Source of the DNA: Balneola vulgaris DSM 17893
GTDB lineage: Bacteria > Bacteroidota > Rhodothermia > Balneolales > Balneolaceae
NCBI RefSeq assembly: GCF_000375465.1
Contig: NZ_AQXH01000005.1
Location: 1-64,000 of the forward strand
Length of the DNA: 64,000 nt
Direction: 5' to 3'
A program made the position numbers and the translations under genes. Within the stretch, counting starts at the first letter, position 1. Each line of letters begins with the position of its first letter. Shown one piece after another: positions 27,598-37,337 of this stretch. The notes below the pieces were generated by a model, which saw only the letters and a list, made by a program, of their open reading frames with translations, had not been told where the DNA came from and did not search any database.

Positions 27598-28354
27598 AGG
27601 CAAAAGTATTCACTTCAAGGTCCTTATTCAACACTTGAAGTGCACCTGATTCATTCATTCCCAAAAACTTAAAACTATCTGGCTGCATATCGCCCTCTAC
27701 TTCTAAATGCACCCACTTCCCGAACCCAATTAACTTTGGATTAATTTCCTTCACTAATTCCACGTTTGAAGCCGTCCACCGATGATAGTTGTGTTCGATA
27801 CGTGTTAATAGTTCAGCTAAAAGCTCTTCTCTCGACCAACTTTTTCCTGTAATAGTGGCCAAAGACCCCGCTGTTTCTTTTAACTCCTTCGGATATTGAG
27901 TTTGATTTACATTCAACCCAATTCCTACAACCACCCGGTCTACTTTACTTCCATTGAATACTACTTCTGTAAGTAAGCCTGCTATTTTCTTGGAACCTAC
28001 ATACACATCATTGGGCCACTTCAAGCTAATTTCATCATCGCCTAAGTTTTTTTTCAAAATATCTTCAATGGCAGATGCGCACGCTAAAGTAAGTAATGTA
28101 ATGCGGTCTGAAACAGGCGGTTTAAAAACCAAACTAAAGGTTAAGTTTTGATTAGGCTCGGTACTCCATGTTTTGGCATGCTGTCCTTTCCCTTGTGTTT
28201 GTTTATCCGTTAACACAAGGGTTCCAGCCATAGCTTCTTTTGAACTCAAGCCTTTGGCGTATTCATTGGTAGAACTTACTTCATCTAAATAAAGTAAATT
28301 TTGGCCCAGCCAAGACGTTTGTAGTGTTTTTTCGAAGGTGTTTGAATCGAACAA
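27569..28354 (-). CDS. birA: Biotin--[acetyl-CoA carboxylase] ligase
   Basis: Activates biotin as biotinyl-AMP and attaches it to the carboxyl carrier protein of fatty-acid synthesis. 261 residues: catalytic domain only, without the N-terminal repressor helix-turn-helix of the E. coli type. Visible are TDKQTQGKGQHAKTW (a variant of the GRGRRGR biotinyl-AMP loop), NLTFSLVF, LKWPNDVYVGSKKIAGLLTE and VVGIGLNVNQ. It overlaps tilS downstream and lies 15 bases after the isomerase gene. As it lacks a DNA-binding domain it is unlikely to regulate biotin genes itself. Confidence 0.93.
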   Translation of the reverse strand: MFDSNTFEKTLQTSWLGQNLLYLDEVSSTNEYAKGLSSKEAMAGTLVLTDKQTQGKGQHAKTWSTEPNQNLTFSLVFKPPVSDRITLLTLACASAIEDILKKNLGDDEISLKWPNDVYVGSKKIAGLLTEVVFNGSKVDRVVVGIGLNVNQTQYPKELKETAGSLATITGKSWSREELLAELLTRIEHNYHRWTASNVELVKEINPKLIGFGKWVHLEVEGDMQPDSFKFLGMNESGALQVLNKDLEVNTFAYEQVRVHPN

Positions 28355-28369
28355 GGGGTTCCTGTTTTT

Positions 28370-29419
28370 CTACACTTCCGCTAGTTTACTTTTCAGAATA
28401 TCAATTTTAGCGATTGGTGTAGGGTCAATTTCATTTAATAGCGCTAGATACATACTTATCCAGTCACCAAGTTGAATTAATGAGAATAGTCGAGCTAATC
28501 TACTTTTACCGATTGTAGTAACTTCAATAACAGAAAGTGCTTGATCTACAATCAGTTCTTTCACGATTTCCATGCGCTTTATAACACGTGGATTGTCATC
28601 TCGATCTTTCAACATTACTACTGTTAACCTACCTGCTAGATGTGCTAAATGTTCCCAACCTACAATCTCGTTATGGTTCATTTCTGGGAAAGTATTGCCG
28701 TAGGCTAAGGTTTTTGAGTTTTCTTCAAATTGTCCTCTCCACCTTAAATTCACAGGCTCCATCAATAAGGCATCGGTATAAATGATGGGTAAACTACCGT
28801 TCATCTCCTCGGCTAAAGCAAGGGCATCATTGGATGTGAAATCTTTGAATTTCGTTACACCGTCTTTCAGTAAGTCTAGGGTTTCATTCAGTACATCATC
28901 CGACTCATCTAGAAATCCGAGTGCAGAAAATATTCTAAATAGTGGCACAAAACTATAGGCTAGCGCAGCTCGTGGTGGCATCCCCCCAGGAATTTGAATG
29001 TAATCAAAACCCTCACTTATGGCCTTTTTTTGAAGGTTTCCACCTGAAGTAACCCCAATAACTTGAGCTCCTTTTTCTAATGCATTTGAAAGTGCAGTGA
29101 GTGTTTCTTCCGTATTTCCTGAAAAACTACATGCTATAAACAGGGTCTCTTCAGAAATATAACTCGGCAATTCATAATGGCGCACTACTTGCACTGGCAC
29201 CGGACAAGATTTCAACGAATAAGCTCGTATTAGGTCCGCACCAATTGCAGAACCACCCATTCCAGCGAAGCATACATTCTTTATGCGAGAAACATCCACA
29301 GATAATTCTACTTCTTGAGTTTGCTCCATTATTTGTTGCCAATGTGTTGGGAATGCTTCCATAAGCCCCCACATATTTTCACTATCTACACGTTCTATTA
29401 ATTGTTGATTAATCTTCAT
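28370..29419 (-). CDS. Bifunctional phosphoglucose/phosphomannose isomerase-type SIS protein
   Basis: 349 residues with two SIS domains. The N-terminal half carries CFAGMGGSAIGADL and FIACSFSGNTEETLTAL, the sugar-phosphate-binding segments. The C-terminal half carries FPEMNHNEIVGWEH, a motif of the archaeal-type PGI/PMI family. It interconverts hexose 6-phosphates. I choose the ATG at 29419 because it overlaps the ptsI stop codon as TAATG. Placement directly after ptsI suggests a carbon-metabolism link within the operon. Whether it is the main glycolytic isomerase here cannot be told from this window. Confidence 0.85.
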   Translation of the reverse strand: MKINQQLIERVDSENMWGLMEAFPTHWQQIMEQTQEVELSVDVSRIKNVCFAGMGGSAIGADLIRAYSLKSCPVPVQVVRHYELPSYISEETLFIACSFSGNTEETLTALSNALEKGAQVIGVTSGGNLQKKAISEGFDYIQIPGGMPPRAALAYSFVPLFRIFSALGFLDESDDVLNETLDLLKDGVTKFKDFTSNDALALAEEMNGSLPIIYTDALLMEPVNLRWRGQFEENSKTLAYGNTFPEMNHNEIVGWEHLAHLAGRLTVVMLKDRDDNPRVIKRMEIVKELIVDQALSVIEVTTIGKSRLARLFSLIQLGDWISMYLALLNEIDPTPIAKIDILKSKLAEV

Positions 29420-31134
29420 TAATGGAGTCTCCACTCTTCAAACTTTGCTTTTATTTCTTCAGTTGTATTAGCGTTTAAAAAATATTGAGCTAACTCACCG
29501 AAATCTTTGTCAATATGACTAATTAATTCTTCTTTTACTTTTGGTATTGAGGCCGTGATCATACTTAAGTTTCTAACTCCCAATCCGTATAAACCACAAG
29601 CTCCTAAAACATCTCCTGCTAGTTCACCGCAAACGGTCACCTCGGTATTGGTGCTCTCACCAGCATCTACTACTACTTTAATCAATTTCCATAAAGCAGG
29701 GTGTTGTTGCTGATATAACCCACAGATTTTTTCATTGCCACGGTCTACGGCTAATGTATACTGTGTAAGATCATTCGTACCAATACTCATAAAATCTACT
29801 TCTTTGGCAATCTCTTCAGCCATGAGAGCCGCACTTGGTACTTCAATCATTACACCGATTTTCAAATCTGCGTCCGTCTCTATACCCTCGTCTTCTAATT
29901 CTGACCGTACTTGTTCAAGAAGTGTTTTAAACTGAATCACCTCTTCCAACATCGAAATCATGGGTACTAATATTTTCAACCTACCTTTGTGAAATCCTGA
30001 ACAGGTGAGTAATGCCTTTAATTGATTTCGCAACAAGGTTTTCTCATCTAGCAGCATCCGAATACCTCGCCACCCTAAAAATGGGTTTGCTTCTTCAGCA
30101 ATACGAGAGTCAATTTTATCCCCACCAACATCAAATAGGCGAACGGTTACTTCACCCTTCACACTCTTCAGAACTGATTCATAAAATGAAGTTTGCTCCT
30201 CGTTTGAAATCTTATTCTGAAATAAGAGCCCTTCCGTTCTTAACAAACCAATCTGTTCGGCATTGTACTTTTTAAGGTTTCCAAGTTCGGACTCAAATTC
30301 TATGTTAGCCGCTAAATTAAAAGAGGTATTTGATTTCGTTTTATTAGGCTCAGATAGGTTCTTAAGTAATCGCTTCTGAGACCTCTTCAACTTCTTTAAT
30401 TTCTTTTTGTAGTAATCGAGTGCTTCATCGTCCGGGTTTAGAATAAGCTTACCTTCTCTACCGTCTAGTATAGCTGTGCCTTTTTTAGACTTCCGAAGCG
30501 CATTGGGAGCATTTACAACACAAGGTATTTGAAGCGATTGTGCAATTAGGGCTGCATGAGAAGTCACCCCACCTCGCTCCATCACTATTCCAGACAATCC
30601 ACTTTCGTGATAGCTCACTAATTCAGTTGGGCTTAGGTCTTTTGCTACTAGGATATCACCCTTCTTCAATTTGATCTCATTGTCCTCTTTACACATGTGA
30701 TCAATGAATCGGTCTCTGAGATTTTCTAAGTCAACAATTCTTTGCTGAAATAGCTCAGATCCACTTTCCTTAAGTCGTTCAATAAATTCACAAAAGGTAT
30801 GGTACACTGCATAATCGCCCGACATCAATTTATTTTCGATGACGTCTACAACCTTACGTTCAATCTCAAGGTCTAAGGCAATTTGCTTCTGCGTTTCAAT
30901 GATTGAACGAGAAGTCGAATCAAGATAACCCAGCATTTCATCCAGTTCGGATACTAGTGTTGTGCGAGCCTTAACGAAAGCTTGTTTGTGCAACTCACAG
31001 TCTGCAGATGTAATTTCTTTGGGTAAAACTTTTCGACGAGTGTTATCAAGGGGTACTAGTTCACCTATAGCAATCCCAGGGCTTGCGGAAATCCCGTCAA
31101 TAGTTTGAAGGGCTTCAACATCCATATTACTCAT
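29419..31134 (-). CDS. ptsI: PTS enzyme I (phosphoenolpyruvate-protein phosphotransferase)
   Basis: Transfers phosphate from PEP to HPr. About 571 residues, normal length. DGISASPGIAIG starts the domain, and RGGVTSHAALIAQ carries the active-site histidine. GWRGIRMLLDE, MIEVPSAALMAEEI, SIGTNDLTQYTLAVDRGN and VCGELAGD (active-site cysteine) complete the PEP-binding barrel. It overlaps ptsH by 8 bases using the ATG at 31134; ATG 31125, with GAGG 9 bases upstream, is an equally good start. No EIIA, EIIB or EIIC gene is present in the window. Confidence 0.94.
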   Translation of the reverse strand: MSNMDVEALQTIDGISASPGIAIGELVPLDNTRRKVLPKEITSADCELHKQAFVKARTTLVSELDEMLGYLDSTSRSIIETQKQIALDLEIERKVVDVIENKLMSGDYAVYHTFCEFIERLKESGSELFQQRIVDLENLRDRFIDHMCKEDNEIKLKKGDILVAKDLSPTELVSYHESGLSGIVMERGGVTSHAALIAQSLQIPCVVNAPNALRKSKKGTAILDGREGKLILNPDDEALDYYKKKLKKLKRSQKRLLKNLSEPNKTKSNTSFNLAANIEFESELGNLKKYNAEQIGLLRTEGLLFQNKISNEEQTSFYESVLKSVKGEVTVRLFDVGGDKIDSRIAEEANPFLGWRGIRMLLDEKTLLRNQLKALLTCSGFHKGRLKILVPMISMLEEVIQFKTLLEQVRSELEDEGIETDADLKIGVMIEVPSAALMAEEIAKEVDFMSIGTNDLTQYTLAVDRGNEKICGLYQQQHPALWKLIKVVVDAGESTNTEVTVCGELAGDVLGACGLYGLGVRNLSMITASIPKVKEELISHIDKDFGELAQYFLNANTTEEIKAKFEEWRLH

Positions 31135-31399
31135 CCTCAAATCCGAACTTATCCTCTATGAGCTGGCAAATAGTTTCCATGGCTTTCTCTTCATCTGGCC
31201 CATTAAACTCTAATTCCAATTCAGCACCATGTTCAGCAGCTAGGGTCATAACACCTAGAATACTCTTACCATTAACTTTGTATCCATACATGTGTATGTA
31301 AAAATCTGATTTAAATTTACTGGCGTGCTTAACCAATGTGGCTGATGGGCGCGCATGCAAACCAGAGGAATTCTTTATGGTAATTTTCTTCTTTATCAT
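31127..31399 (-). CDS. ptsH: Phosphocarrier protein HPr
   Basis: 90 residues. GLHARPSA places the phospho-accepting histidine at His15, and NGKSILGVM puts a serine at position 46, the place used by HPr kinase/phosphorylase in other phyla. Both are therefore potentially modifiable. It is the first gene of the operon ptsH-ptsI-pgi/pmi-birA-tilS-hpt and divergent from gatC across 135 AT-rich bases. Without a membrane EII in view the pair may serve regulation or a permease encoded elsewhere. Confidence 0.95.
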   Translation of the reverse strand: MIKKKITIKNSSGLHARPSATLVKHASKFKSDFYIHMYGYKVNGKSILGVMTLAAEHGAELELEFNGPDEEKAMETICQLIEDKFGFEDE

Positions 31400-31534
31400 A
31401 ATGGTGTAAATAGCTGTGCAAAAATGAGTATTATTTCAATAATATCCCAGTATCAAAGCTTTTTTTGATTCTTCGATTAACCTTTCGCTTAATCTTTCTT
31501 AAATTCAGCATTATTTCAAACTTGTAAGAGAATT

Positions 31535-31822
31535 ATGTCCGTATCAGAAAAAGACGTTCACTATATAGCAAACCTAGCCAGGCTGCAGGTAACCGATGAA
31601 GAAGCTCAATCTTATGCTAAGGATATGAGTAATATCTTAGAATATATGGAGCAATTAAATGAAGTGAACACGGATAATGTGGCTCCTTTAGAACACGTAA
31701 TCGATTTAGATAGCCGATTCCGAAAAGATGAAGCAAAGGAACCGCTTTCTCATGAAGACGCTCTTAAAAATGCTCCCGATGCTGATTCAGATTACTTCCG
31801 TGTACCAAAAGTGATCGAATAA
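31535..31822 (+). CDS. gatC: Asp-tRNA(Asn)/Glu-tRNA(Gln) amidotransferase subunit C
   Basis: Small belt subunit that holds GatA and GatB together for transamidation of mischarged Glu-tRNA(Gln) or Asp-tRNA(Asn). 95 residues, normal. VSEKDVHYIANLARLQVTDEE and NTDNVAPLEHVIDL are the family blocks, ending DYFRVPKVIE. gatA and gatB are not in the window, so they are encoded elsewhere. It is one base upstream of the YfhO-like gene, so it is likely co-transcribed with the polysaccharide set. Confidence 0.95.
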   Translation: MSVSEKDVHYIANLARLQVTDEEAQSYAKDMSNILEYMEQLNEVNTDNVAPLEHVIDLDSRFRKDEAKEPLSHEDALKNAPDADSDYFRVPKVIE

Positions 31823-31823
31823 T

Positions 31824-34301
31824 ATGAGTAGTAATACAGACTCTTCCCCATTGGGCTTTTTTTACAAGCTATCTGAAACCAAGCAACACCTTATAGCGCT
31901 AGCTATTTTATTCTTGGTGCCCTTCTTCATGTTCACCGAGATTACTATTGGCGGCAAAGAACTTCAGCGCCATGATACAACCCAATTTAGAGCGGGTGTT
32001 GAGTCTGTTTATGAATACCGTGAGGAATTCAACGAAGACCCACTATGGGTTGAAAACATGTTTATGGGCATGCCTGCATATGTGGTATCTGTTCAAAAAG
32101 TAGTTCCCTACATCGATGTGTTTTATAACATTCTGAAACCCATTTTCCCCGCTTTCCAGCACTGGGTTATGCTGTCAGGTATGTATGTGTTACTTGTGAT
32201 GATGGGGTTTTCGCCTCTTATTGCGCTTTTTGGGAGTTTCGCATTCTCCCTAACATCGTACCTCCCCATAATTATTGGAGCGGGCCATAATACCAAATTT
32301 GCAACCCTAGCCTTTGCTCCATGGATTATCGCAGGCTACTGGAAAATAAGTAGATCACATAATCTGTTAGCCGGTTTATTATTGTTTACCGTTGCAATGA
32401 CACTTAATGTGCGGGCGCTACATCCTCAGATCACCTACTATTTTATGTTTTTATTGGGGTTTCTTTGGTTATCTGATTCTTGGGTTCAACTCAAGCAAAA
32501 AGAGTATAAAGCCTTTGCCACCATCACGCTTCTACTGATAGTTGGTGGCATTGTGGGCATTCTTGGTTATGCTCAACAATTCTTAACTCTTCAAGAATAT
32601 GCTGAGTACAGTATTCGTGGAGGCTCTGCCTTAGATAATACATCGGGATTATCCACAGGATATGCATTTGCATGGTCGCAAGGCATTAAAGAAACACTTA
32701 CACTTTTTGTAGCTGAATTATATGGAGGAGCCAGCCCAACTTACTTTGGGCCGAAATCATTTACTTCTGGCCCACATTATTTAGGAGCTTTACTACTTCC
32801 GTTTATTATCATCGCGCTTCTCAAAAATAGAAACAGAACGATGTTGGTGTTCCTCTTTACAGGAATCTTAGCCATGTTCTTTTCATGGGGTAGCAATTTC
32901 GCTTTACTTAATGAAGCCGCATTTGATCTAATACCTTACTTCAACAAATTTAGAGCTCCAGAAACGTGGTTAATCTTAACTGCATTCTGCTTTACTGTTG
33001 TTGCTGTTTATGGCCTTCAATGGACCGTTGACACTATCAAAGAACACAAGGATAGCTTCAAAAAACTATACCCTGCTTTGGGAATTACTTTGGGAGTATT
33101 CCTCCTTCTTTTTGTTCAAGTAAAGACTATGGACTACACCAAAGATGGTGAAATTGATAATATTGCCAATCAAATTGCACAGCAGAATCAAGTAAGTCCG
33201 AATAACCCTCAAGTACGCCAACAAGCAGCTCAATACGTCCAAGCTAATATCGTTCCAGATCGAGAAGAGGCCGCTAACCGTGATGTTCTAAGAACTGGGT
33301 TCTTTCTACTTATTGGTGGAGCGATTCTCTTTTTAATGTCGAATAGAAAAATATCCTTATCGATTGGCTTATTGGCTTTACTAATCACTTTAGGCGCCGA
33401 CCTCATAACTGTAGGCAAACGGTATATTCCTGAACGTCAAATTGTGAATAAAAACATTAACACTGAGCGTTACATCGAATCTCAGAAGAGGGATATCGAC
33501 CAGTATATTATTGATAATGTTTCCAAAGGCGTTTACGAAGAACGTGTATTCCCTCTCTTAGATGGAGCATTCCAAAATGCGATTCCTTCTTATTTCTACC
33601 CAACAATTGGTGGATATACCGGAGCAAAACTAAGTATCGTGGCTGATTTACAACAAAATGGCGGACCACTTTACAAAGGCAATGGTGGGCTTAACCTTCC
33701 GCTACTTGGCGCCTTAAACATCAGGTATATTACTTATCAGCCTGGATTAAATATTGAAGGGCTCACACAAGTTTATCAAGGCAATCAAGGTGCTGTTTAC
33801 GAAAATGAGTATCTATTAGCTCGCGCTTATTTTGTGGATTCCTTGGTAGTAGCTAATTCCCCACAAGAGGCCTTTAATTTCGTCGACCAACCAAATGTTG
33901 ATTACAGCAAAGTTGCCGTTGTTGAAGGTATTAGCTCTTCAGAAATACAAACATCATCTGACAGTTTAAGCTCCGTTGAATTCATTCAATACAATGGCGC
34001 TAATATGGAGCTGAATGTATCCCGATCTACTCCTGGATTCTTAGTACTCAGTGAAATTTATTACCCTGCTGGATGGAAGGCTTATTTAAATGACGAAGAA
34101 GTAGAGATACATAAAACGAATTATGTACAAAGAGGTATTCAAATACCAGCTGGTAACCATACATTGAAATTAGAGTTCAAACCAACATCCTATGAATTAG
34201 GGGTTACTTTATCTTGGGCTTCAATACTCATTCAACTTGGACTTGCTCTTTTCCTAGGTATCACTTATTTCAGAGGAAAAAATAAAGCGATTGAATCCTA
34301 A
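31824..34301 (+). CDS. YfhO-family polytopic membrane protein
   Basis: 825 residues with about 12-14 membrane helices over the first 520 residues, a large extracytoplasmic C-terminal part and a last helix near residue 800. The pattern (acidic loop ending near RHDTTQFRAGVE, GAGHNTKFATLAFAPWI, FNKFRAPETWLI and C-terminal FLVLSEIYYPAGWKAYLND) is that of YfhO proteins. In Firmicutes members of this family glycosylate lipoteichoic acid or related polymers using lipid-linked sugars (GT-C fold). In this Gram-negative setting it probably acts on a surface glycan. The glycosyltransferase gene starts inside its last 11 bases. Confidence 0.8.
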   Translation: MSSNTDSSPLGFFYKLSETKQHLIALAILFLVPFFMFTEITIGGKELQRHDTTQFRAGVESVYEYREEFNEDPLWVENMFMGMPAYVVSVQKVVPYIDVFYNILKPIFPAFQHWVMLSGMYVLLVMMGFSPLIALFGSFAFSLTSYLPIIIGAGHNTKFATLAFAPWIIAGYWKISRSHNLLAGLLLFTVAMTLNVRALHPQITYYFMFLLGFLWLSDSWVQLKQKEYKAFATITLLLIVGGIVGILGYAQQFLTLQEYAEYSIRGGSALDNTSGLSTGYAFAWSQGIKETLTLFVAELYGGASPTYFGPKSFTSGPHYLGALLLPFIIIALLKNRNRTMLVFLFTGILAMFFSWGSNFALLNEAAFDLIPYFNKFRAPETWLILTAFCFTVVAVYGLQWTVDTIKEHKDSFKKLYPALGITLGVFLLLFVQVKTMDYTKDGEIDNIANQIAQQNQVSPNNPQVRQQAAQYVQANIVPDREEAANRDVLRTGFFLLIGGAILFLMSNRKISLSIGLLALLITLGADLITVGKRYIPERQIVNKNINTERYIESQKRDIDQYIIDNVSKGVYEERVFPLLDGAFQNAIPSYFYPTIGGYTGAKLSIVADLQQNGGPLYKGNGGLNLPLLGALNIRYITYQPGLNIEGLTQVYQGNQGAVYENEYLLARAYFVDSLVVANSPQEAFNFVDQPNVDYSKVAVVEGISSSEIQTSSDSLSSVEFIQYNGANMELNVSRSTPGFLVLSEIYYPAGWKAYLNDEEVEIHKTNYVQRGIQIPAGNHTLKLEFKPTSYELGVTLSWASILIQLGLALFLGITYFRGKNKAIES

Positions 34302-35589
34302 AAAAGTACTCATTCTAACCTATTACTGGCCTCCAAGTGGAGGCTCAGGGGTCCAAAGGTGGGTCAAGTTTTGTAAGTATCTTCCAGACTTTGGCATTGA
34401 ACCAATAGTACTTACCGTTCAAAATGGGACATATCCACTTTTAGATACGTCCCTTCAAAATGAGGTAGCACACAACCTAGAGGTTCATAAAACCAATAGC
34501 ATTGAGCCCTATCATTTATTTTCAAAATTTACAGGGAAAAGTGTCAAGCAGGTATCAAACCCGTCTAATGCATTCAATACAAATGGCAGCTGGAAACAAA
34601 AACTCGGAGTCTGGTTAAGGTCCAATTTCTTTATTCCCGATGCTCGTTTAGGATGGGTTCCTTCTGCTCGTAAGAAAGCAACTGAGATTCTGGAAGCAAA
34701 TGATATTGATACAGTAATTACCACTGGTCCACCAAATTCAACTCACCTTATTGGTAAATATTTAAAAGAGAAAAAATCTTCCTTAAGATGGATTATGGAT
34801 ATGCGTGACCCTTGGAGTCAGATATTCTATAACAAATCGCTACCTCGTGTGCCCTTAGCTTCTCACATCGACCTACATTTAGAAACACAATGCCTAAAAA
34901 AAGCAAATGAAGTGGTTGTGATATCTAACAAGATGCTAAAGCTTCAAACTAAGATAGTTAATCGCTCTTATACGGTGATTACGAATGGCTTTGATCATTC
35001 AGATTTCACCAACACGGTTGAATCCAAATCATCCGATTTTTTTACTATCAAATATGTTGGAAGCATGTCGATTAATGCCATCCCGCATAATTTTTTCAAA
35101 GCTATTTCAAAATTGCCTGCGCAATTGAAATCAAAGCTAAAGATTCAGTTTACGGGTACTTATTCTTCTGAAATCCATTCTATTATAAATCAGTATGGAG
35201 TCTCAGAATTGATAGAGTTTCAAGATTACTTGCCTCATTTAGAGGCTAAGAAAGAAATGAAAAATGCCGATCTCTTATTATTAACCATACCAAACACCAC
35301 TGATAGTGAGATTTTAACGACAGGCAAAATCTTTGATTATATAGCTTCTCAAGTACCTATAATTTGCATTGGGCCACTTAAGGGTGAAGCAGCTTTTATC
35401 ATAGATGAATATCAGTTAGGTAGAACTTATGATTATGATGAGGTTGAGGCACTGAGTAAGGATTTGGAAAGTGCTGTAAACGAAAACAACTTCCCTTATC
35501 AAAAATGGGAGACCGATTTACAGCATCATCCTTTTTCTAGGCTTTCATTAACTAAGGTGTATGCGAACCTTGTACATAATCAAGCTTAG
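34291..35589 (+). CDS. GT4-like glycosyltransferase
   Basis: 432 residues, GT-B fold. The N-terminus KVLILTYYWPPSGGSGVQRW is typical of family 4 acceptor domains. MDMRDPWSQ and VITNGFD mark the interdomain region, and the C-terminal LLTIPNTTDSEILTTGKIFDYIAS holds the conserved acidic residue and K-F-x-Y pattern of the donor site. The start is TTG at 34291, overlapping the YfhO stop by 11 bases. It probably adds a hexose to a lipid-linked surface oligosaccharide. Confidence 0.85.
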   Translation: MNPKKVLILTYYWPPSGGSGVQRWVKFCKYLPDFGIEPIVLTVQNGTYPLLDTSLQNEVAHNLEVHKTNSIEPYHLFSKFTGKSVKQVSNPSNAFNTNGSWKQKLGVWLRSNFFIPDARLGWVPSARKKATEILEANDIDTVITTGPPNSTHLIGKYLKEKKSSLRWIMDMRDPWSQIFYNKSLPRVPLASHIDLHLETQCLKKANEVVVISNKMLKLQTKIVNRSYTVITNGFDHSDFTNTVESKSSDFFTIKYVGSMSINAIPHNFFKAISKLPAQLKSKLKIQFTGTYSSEIHSIINQYGVSELIEFQDYLPHLEAKKEMKNADLLLLTIPNTTDSEILTTGKIFDYIASQVPIICIGPLKGEAAFIIDEYQLGRTYDYDEVEALSKDLESAVNENNFPYQKWETDLQHHPFSRLSLTKVYANLVHNQA

Positions 35590-35591
35590 CT

Positions 35592-37337
35592 ATGATTATC
35601 ATTGATCGTCCACTCACTCCCAATGAAACTGCTGAAGTCGATGGACTTCAAGTATATCATGTTCCTTCTACTCAAGAATCTAAGAGCCATAACGCTTCGC
35701 GCATTTATGATTGGATAGATACCATTGATAAGCTAGGAATCAAGGAACAAAGTCCAGTTCAATTTTTTAATTGGAATGGGAAATCCTTTTGGTTACATAT
35801 TCGAGCTAGACTATTTAATCGATTACTTGAACATGCTCAGTTTTTAGATCAGATTTCAGATTTAGAACATTTACTCATTGAAAAGCCCACCATTTACACT
35901 ACTGCTGAACGAGCTAAATATTGGAAAAAATGGAGCACACACAGTCAACTTATTTACCAAGAGCAAAGTACTCCATCATCTCCTGCTAAAAGTAGCAATA
36001 GAAAGAGGTTTTTTAATGCTTTCAAAGGTCTATTCAATAAAAAATTAACACCAACTAATTCCGTAGAATATCTATTCTATTCACCGTCTAGAAACACACT
36101 TAACATTGATGGTAAATTGCACGACAAAACCTTTCAATTGCTTTATGATGATTTGGGTGACAAAGCACTTAGAATAGAATATCAGATTCTTCCCCATTAC
36201 ATCCCTGCCACTACCAATCCTGATTTTTTTAATTCACCTAGGAAATCGCCTACCATTGCTAGCGATACCGCTCTACTTTCACATATTCTAAGGAAACCTT
36301 GGTTGGGGTTCGAGGCTATCTTATTGCTTATTCGGTATAATAGTCGGTACTGTAACTATATGTCTGAATTTAAATTTGAATATAGAGATGAAGTTTGGAC
36401 TCAATTGATAAATGAACTCATATCTTCCTTTAAAATGTCGGTTGTTCAACTGCTATTATTTGAATCCTTATTTAGTGAATTAATGCAACGCTATCAACCA
36501 AAGGCAGTGATAGCAACCGGCGAAAGCAACGGTATTGGACGTTCTTTTGTGGAAGCGGCAAAGAATCATAGCATTCCTACTTTTGGTGTGCAACACGGCG
36601 ATCTTCCTCCAAATAATATTGATTACAGATACAGTGAAGAAATAGCACCTAATGCTAAAACAGACTATTTCTTTTATTGGGGGGAAGAATCTAAAGTGAA
36701 CTTAATGAAACAGGCGCTTTATACTCCTGATCAGTTAATCCCTGTTGGTCAACTTGAATTTGAACAAATTAAAGCTCGCATTACAGTCAATGAAGAGGTA
36801 GAGCAATTCAAAAAGAAAGCCCCCTACCCTGTAGTGCTTTTTGCATCTCAGCCACAACAAAGTAGTGATAGCAGAACAAAAACGGCCTATGCTTTGGCAT
36901 CCTTTTGCGCAAACAACCAATTAGCATGTGTATTAAAATTGCACCCTGCTGAACAACGAGATGGTTTACATCAAAAAGCATTTGATGAGCTTGGAATTGG
37001 GGATCGCATCATTGAGGTTAACGACGACATTTACAACCTTATTTACTCCACAGATTATACCTCTACATGCTACTCAACTACAGCCTGGGAAGCCATGTCG
37101 ATGAAAAAGCCCGTGATTATCATCGATCCACTTGAATTGGATCTGCTTGGGCTCAAAGATGAAGGGTCCATTTATTACATTGGCAGCGCCACACCAATGC
37201 CGTTTGAACAATGGAAGGAAAAAATTAATCGTCATGTTAACCATGCCTATTCTTTAAGTTATCAAAAACTAGGCGACAGAGAAAGCTCTCCTTCTCAGAA
37301 AGTCTTAGGATTCATTAACTCAGTAATTAATCGCTAA
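35592..37337 (+). CDS. GT-B-like protein of a surface-glycan cluster, family not recognised
   Basis: 581 residues, cytosolic by appearance. The C-terminal half has FGVQHGDLPPNN near residue 335, then TDYFFYWGEESKVNLM, LKLHPAEQRDG and the donor-site-like TSTCYSTTAWEAMSMKKPVIIID. These are features shared by polysaccharide-polymerising or polysialyl/CDP-glycerol-type GT-B enzymes. The N-terminal 300 residues are unlike anything I recognise. It lies 2 bases after the glycosyltransferase and overlaps the flippase start by one base. A role in making or finishing a surface polymer is inferred from context. Confidence 0.6.
   Translation: MIIIDRPLTPNETAEVDGLQVYHVPSTQESKSHNASRIYDWIDTIDKLGIKEQSPVQFFNWNGKSFWLHIRARLFNRLLEHAQFLDQISDLEHLLIEKPTIYTTAERAKYWKKWSTHSQLIYQEQSTPSSPAKSSNRKRFFNAFKGLFNKKLTPTNSVEYLFYSPSRNTLNIDGKLHDKTFQLLYDDLGDKALRIEYQILPHYIPATTNPDFFNSPRKSPTIASDTALLSHILRKPWLGFEAILLLIRYNSRYCNYMSEFKFEYRDEVWTQLINELISSFKMSVVQLLLFESLFSELMQRYQPKAVIATGESNGIGRSFVEAAKNHSIPTFGVQHGDLPPNNIDYRYSEEIAPNAKTDYFFYWGEESKVNLMKQALYTPDQLIPVGQLEFEQIKARITVNEEVEQFKKKAPYPVVLFASQPQQSSDSRTKTAYALASFCANNQLACVLKLHPAEQRDGLHQKAFDELGIGDRIIEVNDDIYNLIYSTDYTSTCYSTTAWEAMSMKKPVIIIDPLELDLLGLKDEGSIYYIGSATPMPFEQWKEKINRHVNHAYSLSYQKLGDRESSPSQKVLGFINSVINR

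Noticed and set aside
28370-31399. Complete sugar phosphotransferase uptake system
   Set aside because: Only HPr and enzyme I are present; no EIIA/B/C domains occur in the window.
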